DNA of 64,000 nucleotides, taken from the NCBI RefSeq assembly GCF_900106535.1, contig NZ_FNOH01000010.1, positions 248,001 to 312,000 on the forward strand. Direction: 5' to 3'. The first letter of the stretch is position 1, and every line of letters starts with the position of its first letter. A program made the translations under genes and the position numbers. Source of the stretch: Myxococcus xanthus. Lineage in GTDB: Bacteria > Myxococcota > Myxococcia > Myxococcales > Myxococcaceae. Below the pieces are notes generated by a model. It saw only the letters and a program-made list of their open reading frames with translations. It did no database searches and was not told the origin of the DNA. Positions 45,746 through 55,313 of this stretch are shown here, one piece after another.

Positions 45746-48700
45746 ATGGAGTTTCCCCACGTGAGAAGGTTGGTTGCCACGCTGTCCGGGCTTGCCCTGG
45801 TACTGTCCGGTACCAGTTCCGTCGCCCGGACGCTGCCGAACTATGATGCACTCCAGGACGCGAAGCCCGCGGGCCGTGCCGCCGCGGGATTCAAGCCGGT
45901 CAACAGCAGCCTGAAGGGGGCGCGGGTCGCCCACAAGGACTCGCTGACCGGTTCCCCGACGTTCATCTGGACGCACCCGACCTCGGAGCAGACGAAGCTC
46001 CGTGGCGAGTACGCGAAGATGTCTCCCGCCAAGGCGGCGCTGGCGCAGATTTCTGCCCACGCTCCTCTCTACGGTCTCGCTTCGTTTGAGGCCGCGGGCG
46101 CGACGGTCACCAACGTCAGCACCAACACGCAGGGCGTGAAGGTCGTGACGCTGGCCCAGGAGTCCTCGGGAATCGAGGTCTTCCGCCAGTCGCTGAAGGT
46201 GCTGCTGAACAAGCACAATCAGGTGGTTGCCATCTCCGGCAGCCTCTCCAAGCACGGTTCCGCGGAGATCCCCAAGGGCAAGGCGCGCTTCACCGTGCCC
46301 GCGACCGAGGCGATCGCCGTGGCCTACAAGGACCTCACGGGCGCCGCGCTGGACCGCAACCTGCTCACCCGCGTGAGCGACGCGAAGAAGGGCGACAAGT
46401 ACTCGCACTTCACGCTGGCCAGCTACGCGCGTCCGCTCGAGGAGGGGTTTGTCATCCCCGCCCGCGCGAAGCAGGTCTACTTCCCGCTGCCTGGCAAGCT
46501 GGTCCCCGCGTACTACGTGGAGATCAACACGAGCCGCGCGAACAGCGTGGACTCGGACTACTTCGCGTACGTCATCTCCGCCACCGACGGTCAGTTGCTG
46601 ATGCGCAACAACCTGACGGCGCACGCGGAGTTCAGCTACCGCGTGTTCTCGGACACGACGCCGCCGTACACCCCGCACGACGGTCCGATCGGCAGCGGCG
46701 GTACGCCGCACCCGACCGGCAACCCGGACGGCTACCAGTCGCCGTACGTTCCGGCGAACCTGATCACCCTCGAGAGCCTCCCGTTCAGCCGGAACGATCC
46801 CTGGCTGCCGGACGGCGCGACGGAGACGCAGGGTAACAACGTCGACGCGTACGCGGACCTCGCCGATCCGGACTACTACAGCCCCGGCGACCTCCGTGCT
46901 TCCGTCACGGCCCCGGGCGTGTTCGACCGGATCATCGACTTCGGCATCCAGCCGAACGCCAACAACGAGCAGATCGCCGCGGCGACGACGAGCCTGTTCT
47001 TCCTGAACAACTGGCTCCACGACTGGTACTACGACGCCGGGTTCGACGAGGCCTCCGGCAACGCCCAGCATGACAACTTCGGGCGTGGCGGCGTGGGCGG
47101 TGACCGTCTGCATGCGCAGGCGCAGGACTACAGCGGCACCGACAACGCCAACATGCGCACGCCGGCGGACGGTGCGTCGCCGCGCATGCAGATGTACCTG
47201 TTCGCCGGGGCGCGCAACTCGCGTCTGACGGCGAACGCTCCGGCGGAGGTCGCGGGTGACTACGAGGGTGGCGTCTCCTCCACCTTCGGTCCGCAGACCT
47301 TCAACGTCACCGGCGACGTGGTCGCGGCGCTGGATGCCGCCAACACCGCCGGCCCGACGGACCGTGACGGCTGCACCGCGCTGACCAACGCGGCCGAGGT
47401 CGTTGGCAAGATCGCCATCATCGACCGCGGCACCTGCGGCTTCGTCGACAAGGTGACCAACGCGCAGAACGCGGGCGCCATCGGCGTCATCATCCACGAC
47501 AACGTCGCGGGTCCCACGATCGACCTGGGCGGCGACTCCACCACCATCACCATCCCCACGCTTCGCGTGAACCTGGATGATGGCAACGTGCTGCGCAGCG
47601 GCCTGCCGGCGCTCAACGTCACCCTGTGGCGTGGCCCGACCGCGTGGATCGACGGCACCATCGACAACGCCATCGTGGCGCACGAGTGGGGCCACTACAT
47701 CAGCAACCGCCTTGTCGCGAACTCGTCCGGTCTGGTGAACAACCAGGGCCGCTCGATGGGCGAGGGCTGGGGTGACTTCACCGCCCTGCTGATGATGGTT
47801 CGCGCCGAGGACATCAACGTCCCGTCCAACGCGAACTGGAACGGCGCCTACGCCGCCGCGGGCTACGCCACGCGCGCGGACGCGAACTCCGAGTTCTTCG
47901 GTATCCGCCGTGGCACGTACTCGTCGGACCAGACCAAGAACGCGCTGTCGTTCCGTCACATCATGGACGGCGTGGCGCTGCCCACGGGTGTGCCGTTCAA
48001 CGGCAACACGGGTCAGCCGAACTCGCAGGTTCACAACTCCGGCGAGATCTGGGCGACGATGCTGTGGGAGTGCTACACGTCGCTGCTCCGCGCGCATCCG
48101 TTCCAGGAGGCGCAGGACCGGATGAAGAGCTACCTGGTGAACGGGTACAAGCTCACGCCGGCGGCCCCCACGTACCTGGAGGCGCGTGACGCCGTCATCG
48201 CGGCGGCCTACGCCAACGACCCGGCGGACGCCGAGCGGTTCTGGACGGCCTTCGCCAAGCGCGGCGCGGGCGTCGGCGCCGTGGCTCCGGACCGCTACTC
48301 CACGAACCACGCCGGTGTCGTGGAGAGCTTCGTGGTCGGTTCGGCCATCCAGATTGTGTCGGCCGAGTTCATCGACGACGTCGAGGCTGGCTCGTGCGAC
48401 CTCGACGGCATCCTGGACAACGGTGAGACGGGCCGCATCGAGGTCACCGTGCGCAACGCGGGCGCACTGCCTGCGTCCGCCTCCAGCGTCAACCTGTCCT
48501 CCGCCTTCTCGGGTCTCGAGTTCGGCAACGGTGGTCAGGCAAGCTTCCCGGCCATCCCCGTGTTCGGTACGGCCACGGTCTCCATCCCGGTCTCGCTCAC
48601 GGGCGCGACGGGCCAGCAGGACGTGACCATCGACATCGCGGCGCGTGATGCGGGCCAGGCGATCCCCGGCGACATCACGGACAGCATCATCCTCACGACG

Positions 48701-51088
48701 CACTTCGACGAGCGTGAGAACTCCTCCAACATCGAGGACGTTCAGATCTCCCCGTCCAAGCTGCCTTGGGAAACCGAGTACGACGAGGCCCTGACCCCGG
48801 CCGCGTTCAGCGTGGTCACGTTCCCGGACGGCAACCGCACGTTCTACGCGGAGAACACCGCTTCCTACGCCGACGTTCGCCTCATCTCGCCTGAGCTGCA
48901 CGTCAGCGCGACCGAGCCCTTCGTGATCAACTTCATGCACGCTTGGGACTTCGAGGATGACTACGACGGCGCCACGGTCGAAATCTCCGAGGACGGTGGC
49001 CAGACCTGGGTGGACATCGGCGATCCGATCCACAACTCGGTTCTTGAGACCTACCCGGGCAACCTGAACCCGCTGGCTGGCAAGCCCGCGCTGTCCAGCT
49101 ACAACCCTCAGTTCCCGGGCATGCTCCCTGCGACCATCGACCTGGGCACGGCCTACGCCGGCAAGACGGTGCAGGTCCGCTTCCGGGTCGGTACGGACGA
49201 GAGCGGCGGCTACACGGGCTGGCTGCTGGACGACCTCGAGTTCAACGGCATCACGAACACTCCGTTCGCCACCATCGCGCCCGAGGATGGCGTTTGTGTG
49301 AACCCCTGGCCCATCGCCAACGCCGGTCCGGACCGGTCCATCGCGCCGGGTGAACTGGTGAGCCTCTACGGTTCGGCTGCCGATCCGGAAGGCCAGCCGG
49401 TGACCTTCACCTGGGCACAGACGTCTGGCCCTGCGGTCACCCTGGCGGGTGCCAACACCCTGAACCCGTCGTTCACGGCGCCGCAGGTTACCGAGTCCAC
49501 CGCACTGGTGTTCACGCTGACCGTCTCCGACGGCGTCAAGACGTCCACGGACTCGGTGACCGTGACGGTGGCGCTCCCCAACAATCCGCCCACCGTGAAC
49601 GCGGGCCTCGACGGCATCGTCGAGGAGCGCGCTGAGTACACGCTGAGCGGCTCCGCCAGCGATGCGGATGGCAATGCCCTCACGTACCTGTGGACCCAGG
49701 TCTCCGGTACGCCGGTGGCGGTGAAGGACTACACCACGCCGACGGCGACGTTCATCGCGCCCGAGGTCACGCTGGATGAGTCGCTGGTCTTCCGTCTGAC
49801 GGTCAGCGACGGCATCGCCACGGTGAACGACACGGTCACCGTGACGGTCACCAACGCGAACCGCGCGCCCATCGTCTCCGACACGTCCGTGGCCTTCGCC
49901 GCGGGCACTGTCACCGTGACGGCCTCCGCGGTCGACCCGGATGGTGACGCGCTCAGCTACAGCTGGGAGCAGACGGGTGGTTCGACGGTCGCCATCAATG
50001 GCGCCGACACGTCCGCCATCTCCTTCGCCACCCCGGTCCCGGGTTCGTACGAGTTCACCGTGACGGCGACGGACGGCTCGGCCTCTGCCTCCAAGGCGGT
50101 GCCGGTGACCATCATCGATGGTTCTCTGCCGGCGAACTCTGCGCCGACCGTGAACGCGGGCATCGATGCCACGGCGAACGCTGGTGACGTCGTGACGCTC
50201 AGCGGCTCCGCGAGCGACGCCGAGGGTGACACGCTGACGTACCACTGGGAGCAGATCGGTGGCACGGATGTGACCCTGACGGGCGCCGACACCCTGACGC
50301 CGTCGTTCACCGCGCCGAGCACGGCCAGCGGTACCACGCTCGGCTTCATCCTGACGGTCAGCGATGGCACCTCGACCACCAGCGATGCCGTGCGCGTCAT
50401 CGTGGCGGCGGACCCGGGTGCCAACCCGAGCAACACTGCTCCGGAAGCGGACGCGGGCGAGTCGGCCATCGTGGCGGAGGGCGCCACTGTGACGCTCAAC
50501 GGCACGGCGACCGACGCTGACGGTGACACGCTCGTCATCGTCTGGACGCAGATCGGCGGCACGCCCGTGACGCTGTCTGACGCGTCCTCGCTGACGCCGA
50601 CGTTCACCGCCCCGGCCTCCTCCGATCCGCTGACCTTCCTCCTGATGGTCAGCGACGGTACGGCGACTGTCGTCGACGTGACGTCCATCAGCGTGACCGA
50701 GGAGAACGTCGCGCCGGTGGCGTCCGCTCGCGCGGTGCTCTCTGGCAACCAGACGTCGGCCACGCTCGACGGCTCGGCTTCCAGCGACGCGAACGGCGAT
50801 GTGCTGACGTACCGCTGGACGCAGGTCTCCGGCCCGAACGCGACCATCTCCGGCGCGGACCAGGCGGTTGCGGTCGTCAACCTGCCTGACCTCGACGACA
50901 AGACGGCGTCGTTCTCGTTCCGCCTGACGGTGAAGGACTCCGCGGGCACCGAGAGCAGCACCACCGTGCAGTTCTCCGCCCGCAACGGCGGTGACAGCGG
51001 TGGCTGCTCCGCGACGGGCGCGGGCGCTCCGGTCGGCATGATCGGCCTGGCGCTGCTCGGCCTGCTGCGCCGCCGTCGTCTGAACTGA
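45746..51088 (+). CDS. Secreted M36 (fungalysin) metalloprotease with PA insert, PKD-like repeats and MYXO-CTERM
   Basis: 1780 residues. Signal peptide 1-28, FTP/PepSY-type propeptide to about 330, then the zinc protease with H-E-W-G-H at 646-650 and third ligand in MGEGWGD near 673. A protease-associated (PA) segment (GKIAIIDRGTCGFVDKVTNA) is inserted near 540-600. Residues about 1190-1745 hold six PKD/Ig-like repeats (NAGPD/NAGLD, then SGSASDADGD, then FTLTVSDG). It ends with a Cys, a hydrophobic helix (MIGLALLGLL) and RRRR, the MYXO-CTERM sorting tail. It may be the M. xanthus predation-linked protease MepA, but I name it only from memory. Confidence 0.93.
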   Translation: MEFPHVRRLVATLSGLALVLSGTSSVARTLPNYDALQDAKPAGRAAAGFKPVNSSLKGARVAHKDSLTGSPTFIWTHPTSEQTKLRGEYAKMSPAKAALAQISAHAPLYGLASFEAAGATVTNVSTNTQGVKVVTLAQESSGIEVFRQSLKVLLNKHNQVVAISGSLSKHGSAEIPKGKARFTVPATEAIAVAYKDLTGAALDRNLLTRVSDAKKGDKYSHFTLASYARPLEEGFVIPARAKQVYFPLPGKLVPAYYVEINTSRANSVDSDYFAYVISATDGQLLMRNNLTAHAEFSYRVFSDTTPPYTPHDGPIGSGGTPHPTGNPDGYQSPYVPANLITLESLPFSRNDPWLPDGATETQGNNVDAYADLADPDYYSPGDLRASVTAPGVFDRIIDFGIQPNANNEQIAAATTSLFFLNNWLHDWYYDAGFDEASGNAQHDNFGRGGVGGDRLHAQAQDYSGTDNANMRTPADGASPRMQMYLFAGARNSRLTANAPAEVAGDYEGGVSSTFGPQTFNVTGDVVAALDAANTAGPTDRDGCTALTNAAEVVGKIAIIDRGTCGFVDKVTNAQNAGAIGVIIHDNVAGPTIDLGGDSTTITIPTLRVNLDDGNVLRSGLPALNVTLWRGPTAWIDGTIDNAIVAHEWGHYISNRLVANSSGLVNNQGRSMGEGWGDFTALLMMVRAEDINVPSNANWNGAYAAAGYATRADANSEFFGIRRGTYSSDQTKNALSFRHIMDGVALPTGVPFNGNTGQPNSQVHNSGEIWATMLWECYTSLLRAHPFQEAQDRMKSYLVNGYKLTPAAPTYLEARDAVIAAAYANDPADAERFWTAFAKRGAGVGAVAPDRYSTNHAGVVESFVVGSAIQIVSAEFIDDVEAGSCDLDGILDNGETGRIEVTVRNAGALPASASSVNLSSAFSGLEFGNGGQASFPAIPVFGTATVSIPVSLTGATGQQDVTIDIAARDAGQAIPGDITDSIILTTHFDERENSSNIEDVQISPSKLPWETEYDEALTPAAFSVVTFPDGNRTFYAENTASYADVRLISPELHVSATEPFVINFMHAWDFEDDYDGATVEISEDGGQTWVDIGDPIHNSVLETYPGNLNPLAGKPALSSYNPQFPGMLPATIDLGTAYAGKTVQVRFRVGTDESGGYTGWLLDDLEFNGITNTPFATIAPEDGVCVNPWPIANAGPDRSIAPGELVSLYGSAADPEGQPVTFTWAQTSGPAVTLAGANTLNPSFTAPQVTESTALVFTLTVSDGVKTSTDSVTVTVALPNNPPTVNAGLDGIVEERAEYTLSGSASDADGNALTYLWTQVSGTPVAVKDYTTPTATFIAPEVTLDESLVFRLTVSDGIATVNDTVTVTVTNANRAPIVSDTSVAFAAGTVTVTASAVDPDGDALSYSWEQTGGSTVAINGADTSAISFATPVPGSYEFTVTATDGSASASKAVPVTIIDGSLPANSAPTVNAGIDATANAGDVVTLSGSASDAEGDTLTYHWEQIGGTDVTLTGADTLTPSFTAPSTASGTTLGFILTVSDGTSTTSDAVRVIVAADPGANPSNTAPEADAGESAIVAEGATVTLNGTATDADGDTLVIVWTQIGGTPVTLSDASSLTPTFTAPASSDPLTFLLMVSDGTATVVDVTSISVTEENVAPVASARAVLSGNQTSATLDGSASSDANGDVLTYRWTQVSGPNATISGADQAVAVVNLPDLDDKTASFSFRLTVKDSAGTESSTTVQFSARNGGDSGGCSATGAGAPVGMIGLALLGLLRRRRLN
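49318..50990 (+). repeat. Six PKD/Ig-like repeats encoded in the protease gene
   Basis: Repeats of about 80-95 codons begin near 49318, 49585, 49861, 50140, 50440 and 50710. Each runs through a D-A-D/E-G-D turn and a W-x-Q core to a TVSDG strand. They are divergent at DNA level, so they are old duplications rather than a recent expansion. Confidence 0.8.
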
Positions 51089-51197
51089 GACGCGCGGGTC
51101 CTCCTCCTGCCTCCGGGTGGGAGGAGGCCTCCGCGGGGCCCGGATGAAGTGAGTGTCCGGGCGCCGCGGAACGCCGACTGAAGATGAATTTCCTGGC

Positions 51198-51237
51198 GGC
51201 CGGCTCCCGGATTCAAGGGGGCCGGCCGTCGACTTTT
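51198..51237 (+). terminator. Terminator after the M36 protease
   Basis: GGCCGGCTCCC (51198-51208) pairs with GGGGGCCGGCC (51217-51227) through one G-T wobble, followed by GTCGACTTTT. A second hairpin, CCTCCTCC/GGAGGAGG, is at 51100-51127. Confidence 0.6.
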
Positions 51238-51259
51238 CCGGGCCGAGGCGCCGCGGACC

Positions 51260-52318
51260 TCAGAGGGGCCGCACGTGCTCCGCGAGGCGTCCGGTGGCCA
51301 TCAGCTCGTGCAACGCGTCGCCCATGCGCTCGCTCTCGGAGACCACCTGGTTCCAGGCGCGCATGCGCTCGGCGTCCTTCATCCGTTCGAAGTCGACCCG
51401 GTCTGGGATCCGGCCGCCAGGAAGGCGGGCCACCAGCTCCGGAGACGGGGCGATGAGCAGCGCCCTGCGGAAGTTCTGGGGCCGTGCCCGCCGCCACCGC
51501 AGCGACTTGTCGAACCAGCCCGGCACCACGTACGGGTAGAAGTGCGGGTACAGCACCAGGCCCGTGCCTGGGCCGAAGTCCAGGTCCAGGTGGTAGTCGA
51601 CCACGCCGCCGTCGCGAAACACGCCCGCGGGCGCGCCGGGAATACGCACGCCACTGAAGAGCAGGGGGATGGAGCCTGACGCCAGCAGCGCCAGCCGCAG
51701 GTTCTCCCGCGTCAGTGGCAGGTGGGTGGAGGGCAGGTCGTTGAGCCCGGTGAAGGGGCTGGTGTCCCCGGCCGTGTGGAAGATGACGCGCTCCATGTGG
51801 AGCCCCAGCGTCCGTCGGCTGACCAGGTTGCCCAGGGCGCAGAGCACGAGCCCGAAGAGCTGCGCCCCCGGGCCTTCCATTCCCACCGCCCCCCGGCACA
51901 GCGCGGTGACGACATGCAGCCGTGCCCAGGGGTGGTCCAGAATCTCCGCTTCACCATCCTCGCCCAGCAGCGCATCCAGGATGCGCTCGCAGGTCTCGCT
52001 CACCTGGGTGGGCGTGGGCTTGGGCGGATAGCGTTGGTCGATGTACGCCGCCTCGAAGCGGCGCAAGGCCAGCACCGGGTCCTTCTGGGCCATGCAGGCG
52101 AGCCGCCAGCTTCCAATGGAACTGCCGATGAGGTGGAGGGGGCGCGAGCGGTTCTGGAAGAGGCCGGCGAAGAGCGCCCGGTCCAGTCCCGCCAGCACCA
52201 GCCACTTCGGACCGCCGGAGGCGCCGGGGACGACGTCCACGTCGTCCCCGCGCAAGCCTCGTTCGCGAATGAGCCGGAGCGCGTCCGGCCCGGCCAGGAG
52301 CGTGAGGTGGGAGGCCAT
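51260..52318 (-). CDS. Patatin-like phospholipase
   Basis: 352 residues. The Ser-Asp dyad is visible: nucleophile in IGSSIGSW (G-x-S-x-G, near residue 67) and Asp in RDGGVVDYHL near 230. GASGGPKW near 33 is the oxyanion loop. No signal peptide, so it probably acts on lipids from the cytoplasmic side or is exported by other means. Substrate unknown. Divergent from the amidase, 78 bases apart. Confidence 0.85.
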   Translation of the reverse strand: MASHLTLLAGPDALRLIRERGLRGDDVDVVPGASGGPKWLVLAGLDRALFAGLFQNRSRPLHLIGSSIGSWRLACMAQKDPVLALRRFEAAYIDQRYPPKPTPTQVSETCERILDALLGEDGEAEILDHPWARLHVVTALCRGAVGMEGPGAQLFGLVLCALGNLVSRRTLGLHMERVIFHTAGDTSPFTGLNDLPSTHLPLTRENLRLALLASGSIPLLFSGVRIPGAPAGVFRDGGVVDYHLDLDFGPGTGLVLYPHFYPYVVPGWFDKSLRWRRARPQNFRRALLIAPSPELVARLPGGRIPDRVDFERMKDAERMRAWNQVVSESERMGDALHELMATGRLAEHVRPL

Positions 52319-52396
52319 ATCGGCCCGCCAACCTAACGAAGCCCCACCGGGGTTGCGACTCTTCGCGTGCCGCCGGGGTGCTGTAGCCTCCCCACC

Positions 52397-54076
52397 ATGA
52401 AGAAAACCGCAGCCTCTCCCGGCTCCCCGGTGGGCCTCAGCCGCCGCACCGTCCTGCGCGGAACGGCCGCTGCCACGGCGCTCGCCTCACTGGATGTCCC
52501 CGCCCATGCGGCCCCGACGCCGGCGCGGCCCTTCGAGCTGGCCGAGGCCACCGTGGTGGACCTCCAGGCCGCGATGAAGGCAGGCGAGCTCACCGCGCAA
52601 GGCCTCGCGGAGCGCTACCTCGCGCGCATCGCCGACTGGGACTCGCGCGGGCGCCTGCCGCTGCGCTCCGTCATCGAGCTGAACCCGGACGCGCTCGCCA
52701 CGGCCGCCGCGCTCGACCAGGAGCGCCGCGAGAAGGGACCCCGGGGCCCGCTGCACGGCATCCCGGTGCTCCTCAAGGACAACATCGCCACCGCGGACCA
52801 GATGCAGACGACGGCGGGTTCCCTGGCGTTGGTGGGCGCGCGGCCGTCTCGGGACGCGTTCATCGTGGAGCGCCTGCGAGCCGCGGGCGCGGTCATCCTG
52901 GGCAAGACGAACCTGAGCGAGTGGGCCAACTTCCGCTCCACGCGCTCGGCCAGTGGCTGGAGCGCGCGGGGTGGCCAGACGCGCAACCCGTATGCGCTCG
53001 ACAGGACGCCTTCGGGCTCCAGTTCGGGGGCGGGTGCGGCCACGGCGGCCAACTTCTGCGCCGTGTCCGTGGGCACGGAGACGGATGGCTCCATCGTGTC
53101 GCCCGCGGCGGCCAGCGCGTTGGTGGGGCTCAAGCCGACGGTGGGACTGGTGAGCCGCTCCGGCATCATTCCCATCTCCCACAGCCAGGACACGGCCGGC
53201 CCCATGACGCGCACCGTGGCGGATGCCGCGGCGCTGTTGAGCGTGCTCGCGGGCGTGGACCCTTCGGACGGGGCGACGGGGGCGAGCCGGGGCAAGGCCC
53301 ATGCGGACTACACCCGGTTCCTCGATGTGGACGGGCTGAAGGGCGCTCGCATCGGCGTGCCCCGGGAGCGCTTCTTCGGCTACCACCCGGCCACCGACGC
53401 GCTCGTGGAGGAGGCCTTGGCCTTGATGAAGTCCCGCGGCGCCATCCTCGTGGACCCGGCGCCGATTCCCGCGGTGGCGCAGGTGGACGCCCCCGAACTG
53501 GAGGTCCTCCTCTACGAGTTCAAGGCGGGGCTGGAGGCCTACCTTGCGACGTTGGAGGAGGGGACGGCCCCGCGCACGCTCGCGGAGCTCATCCGCTACA
53601 ACGAAGCGCACGCGCCGTCGGAGCTGCCGTACTTCGGCCAGGAGCTCTTCCACATGGCTCAGGCCAAGGGGCCCCTGACGGACAAGGCCTATCTCAAGGC
53701 CCTCCAGGCTTGCCGCCGCCTGTCGCGCGCGCAGGGGCTGGACGCGGTGATGAAGAAGCACCAGCTGGATGCGCTGGTCGCGCCGACGCAGGCACCCGTG
53801 GGGCTCATCGACCCCATCAACGGTGACCACTGGCTGGGCAGCAGCTCCACGCCCGCGGCCGTATCAGGCTATGCCTCCATCACCGTGCCCGCGGGGTTCG
53901 TGTACGGCTTGCCCGTGGGGCTGTCCTTCATCGGCGGGGCCTGGAGCGAGCCCGTCCTCTTGAAGCTGGCTCATGCCTATGAACATGCGTCGAAGCACCG
54001 CCGCCCGCCCACCTTCGCGGAGACGGCGGACCTGCGGGTGCACGCTGGCGCGGGAAGCCCACCCGCGAAGCCCTGA
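52397..54076 (+). CDS. Amidase-signature enzyme with twin-arginine signal
   Basis: 559 residues. LSRRTVLRGTAAATALASLDVPAHAA at 15-40 is a twin-arginine export signal. The amidase triad is intact: Lys in VLLKDNIA near 130, cis-Ser in GSSSGAGAAT near 208 and nucleophile in TDGSIVSPA near 232. It should hydrolyse an amide or glutamyl bond in the periplasm. ATG at 52397 is used; an in-frame start ten codons upstream would hide the Tat motif. Its stop is one base from the stop of the convergent DUF1330 gene. Confidence 0.9.
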   Translation: MKKTAASPGSPVGLSRRTVLRGTAAATALASLDVPAHAAPTPARPFELAEATVVDLQAAMKAGELTAQGLAERYLARIADWDSRGRLPLRSVIELNPDALATAAALDQERREKGPRGPLHGIPVLLKDNIATADQMQTTAGSLALVGARPSRDAFIVERLRAAGAVILGKTNLSEWANFRSTRSASGWSARGGQTRNPYALDRTPSGSSSGAGAATAANFCAVSVGTETDGSIVSPAAASALVGLKPTVGLVSRSGIIPISHSQDTAGPMTRTVADAAALLSVLAGVDPSDGATGASRGKAHADYTRFLDVDGLKGARIGVPRERFFGYHPATDALVEEALALMKSRGAILVDPAPIPAVAQVDAPELEVLLYEFKAGLEAYLATLEEGTAPRTLAELIRYNEAHAPSELPYFGQELFHMAQAKGPLTDKAYLKALQACRRLSRAQGLDAVMKKHQLDALVAPTQAPVGLIDPINGDHWLGSSSTPAAVSGYASITVPAGFVYGLPVGLSFIGGAWSEPVLLKLAHAYEHASKHRRPPTFAETADLRVHAGAGSPPAKP

Positions 54077-54085
54077 CTCAGGGCT
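54069..54085. repeat. 17-bp palindrome spanning two convergent stop codons
   Basis: AGCCCTGA-C-TCAGGGCT: the amidase TGA and the opposing DUF1330 stop lie symmetrically in one palindrome with a single central base. It may be chance from the two stops, or a site that separates convergent transcription. Confidence 0.5.
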
Positions 54086-54455
54086 CCGGCGACGTGGCCC
54101 AGGGCGTGGTGGCCTGGAGCACGGCTTCTTGGAGCGCCTCCGTGCGCAGGTGCGCGATGTGCTGGTACTCCGGGTCCGCCACCATCTGTAGGAAGGCGGC
54201 GCGGCTGGGATAGCGGACCAGGAGCACCGCGTCCCATGTCTGTCCGGGATCGGCCACCAGCGCCGTGGAGCCGTCTCCGGCGTAGAGGGGCTGGGCGCCC
54301 ACCTTCTGGATGAAGGGCATCACCGCGCTCGCATAGGCCTCATAGGACGCGCGGCCGCCTTCCTTGAAGCGCACCAGGTTCAGGATGACCACGGGGCCTC
54401 CCGGATCCTCCCGCATGAAGCGTTCAACGTCGGTGTGCTGAGGATCGACGGCCAT
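54078..54455 (-). CDS. DUF1330 / antibiotic-monooxygenase-like small protein
   Basis: 125 residues with the ferredoxin-like fold pattern of DUF1330: VVILNLVRFKEGGRASYEAYASAVMPFIQKVGAQPLYAGDG, then WDAVLLVRYPSRAAFLQMVADPEYQHIAHLR. The family is related to dimeric alpha-beta-barrel monooxygenases, but no catalytic role is known. GAGGAGG precedes the ATG. The next gene on the strand starts 26 bases upstream of it. Confidence 0.85.
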   Translation of the reverse strand: MAVDPQHTDVERFMREDPGGPVVILNLVRFKEGGRASYEAYASAVMPFIQKVGAQPLYAGDGSTALVADPGQTWDAVLLVRYPSRAAFLQMVADPEYQHIAHLRTEALQEAVLQATTPWATSPEP

Positions 54456-54481
54456 GGTGCCTCCTCGGTTCGGGATGAAAG

Positions 54482-55207
54482 CTATTCCAACGTGCCAACG
54501 GAGCTGCCACCGGGCTGCTCGCGCTGGTGGTCGAGATACGCGGCGAAGCCTGCCTTGGATTGGATGCGGAAGGCGGGGATTCGGGCGAGCGCCTCGGGCG
54601 GGAAGACGTATTGCTCACACACGAGGCTGGCGCGGGTCGCGCCTTCCTGGCTGCCAGTGAAGGGCCGCACCTCGTGTTGGAGGTCGCCGCGGAAGTGCAC
54701 CAGCAGGCCCTCGCGTGGGCGGATTTCACCCACGGGGGTGTCATTCTGGAGAAGGCGCAGCTCACCACCCTGGGCGCGCTCGGGGACCTGGAGATACAGC
54801 ACGCTCACGTGCCGGGGCGTCGCGTCGGGGACGCCGCTGGGCTCCTGCAGTGTCGCGTCGATGTGTCGCCCCACGCCGCGCCCCGCATCGAGCAACAAGA
54901 GGTTGAGATAGAATGCATTGGGGGCGGGCCGCTCCCGCCGCGAACCCCAGAGCCGCTCATGCCAAGGCAACAATCCTGTCGCATGGAGCGGGTCCAGCAC
55001 GTGGGCCAGGTAGGGCACCAGGAAGGGGAAGCGGGCCTCCAACGTGGCGCGGCCCTCGTGCGTGAAGATGAAGGCAAACCCCCGGCTGGCCTGGAACGTC
55101 CCCATCAACGGACTGCGTGCCACGAAGCGCGAGCCGAGCAGGGCGGTCCGCAGTTCGTGAAGCGCGCTGCGGGGCAAGGCCTCTCGGCGGGTGATGTAAG
55201 CACGCAC
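54482..55207 (-). CDS. 2OG-Fe(II) oxygenase-like protein
   Basis: 241 residues with the double-stranded beta-helix of prolyl-4-hydroxylase-like enzymes: H-x-D in GRHIDATL near 115, the second His in LQHEVRPF near 180 and the Arg of TRASLVCEQYVF about ten residues later, which would bind 2-oxoglutarate. RHVSVLYLQVPERAQGGELRLL is the typical central strand. Target unknown. Probably co-transcribed with the DUF1330 gene (26-base gap). Confidence 0.8.
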   Translation of the reverse strand: MRAYITRREALPRSALHELRTALLGSRFVARSPLMGTFQASRGFAFIFTHEGRATLEARFPFLVPYLAHVLDPLHATGLLPWHERLWGSRRERPAPNAFYLNLLLLDAGRGVGRHIDATLQEPSGVPDATPRHVSVLYLQVPERAQGGELRLLQNDTPVGEIRPREGLLVHFRGDLQHEVRPFTGSQEGATRASLVCEQYVFPPEALARIPAFRIQSKAGFAAYLDHQREQPGGSSVGTLE

Positions 55208-55313
55208 GGGGAGACTCGGACTTCAGGGTGAATAAGAGAACCGTAGCAGTTTTACAGCCTACCTTATAGGTTGCAGCTTAGCCGATGCTACTCAACTCCT
55301 TGGAGACGGACAC

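Noticed and set aside
45599-50245. 1548-codon open frame on the minus strand under the M36 protease
   Set aside because: It is the mirror of a clear secreted protease gene. High third-position GC leaves the opposite strand nearly stop-free, and the product is Arg/Val/Gly-rich with no domain.
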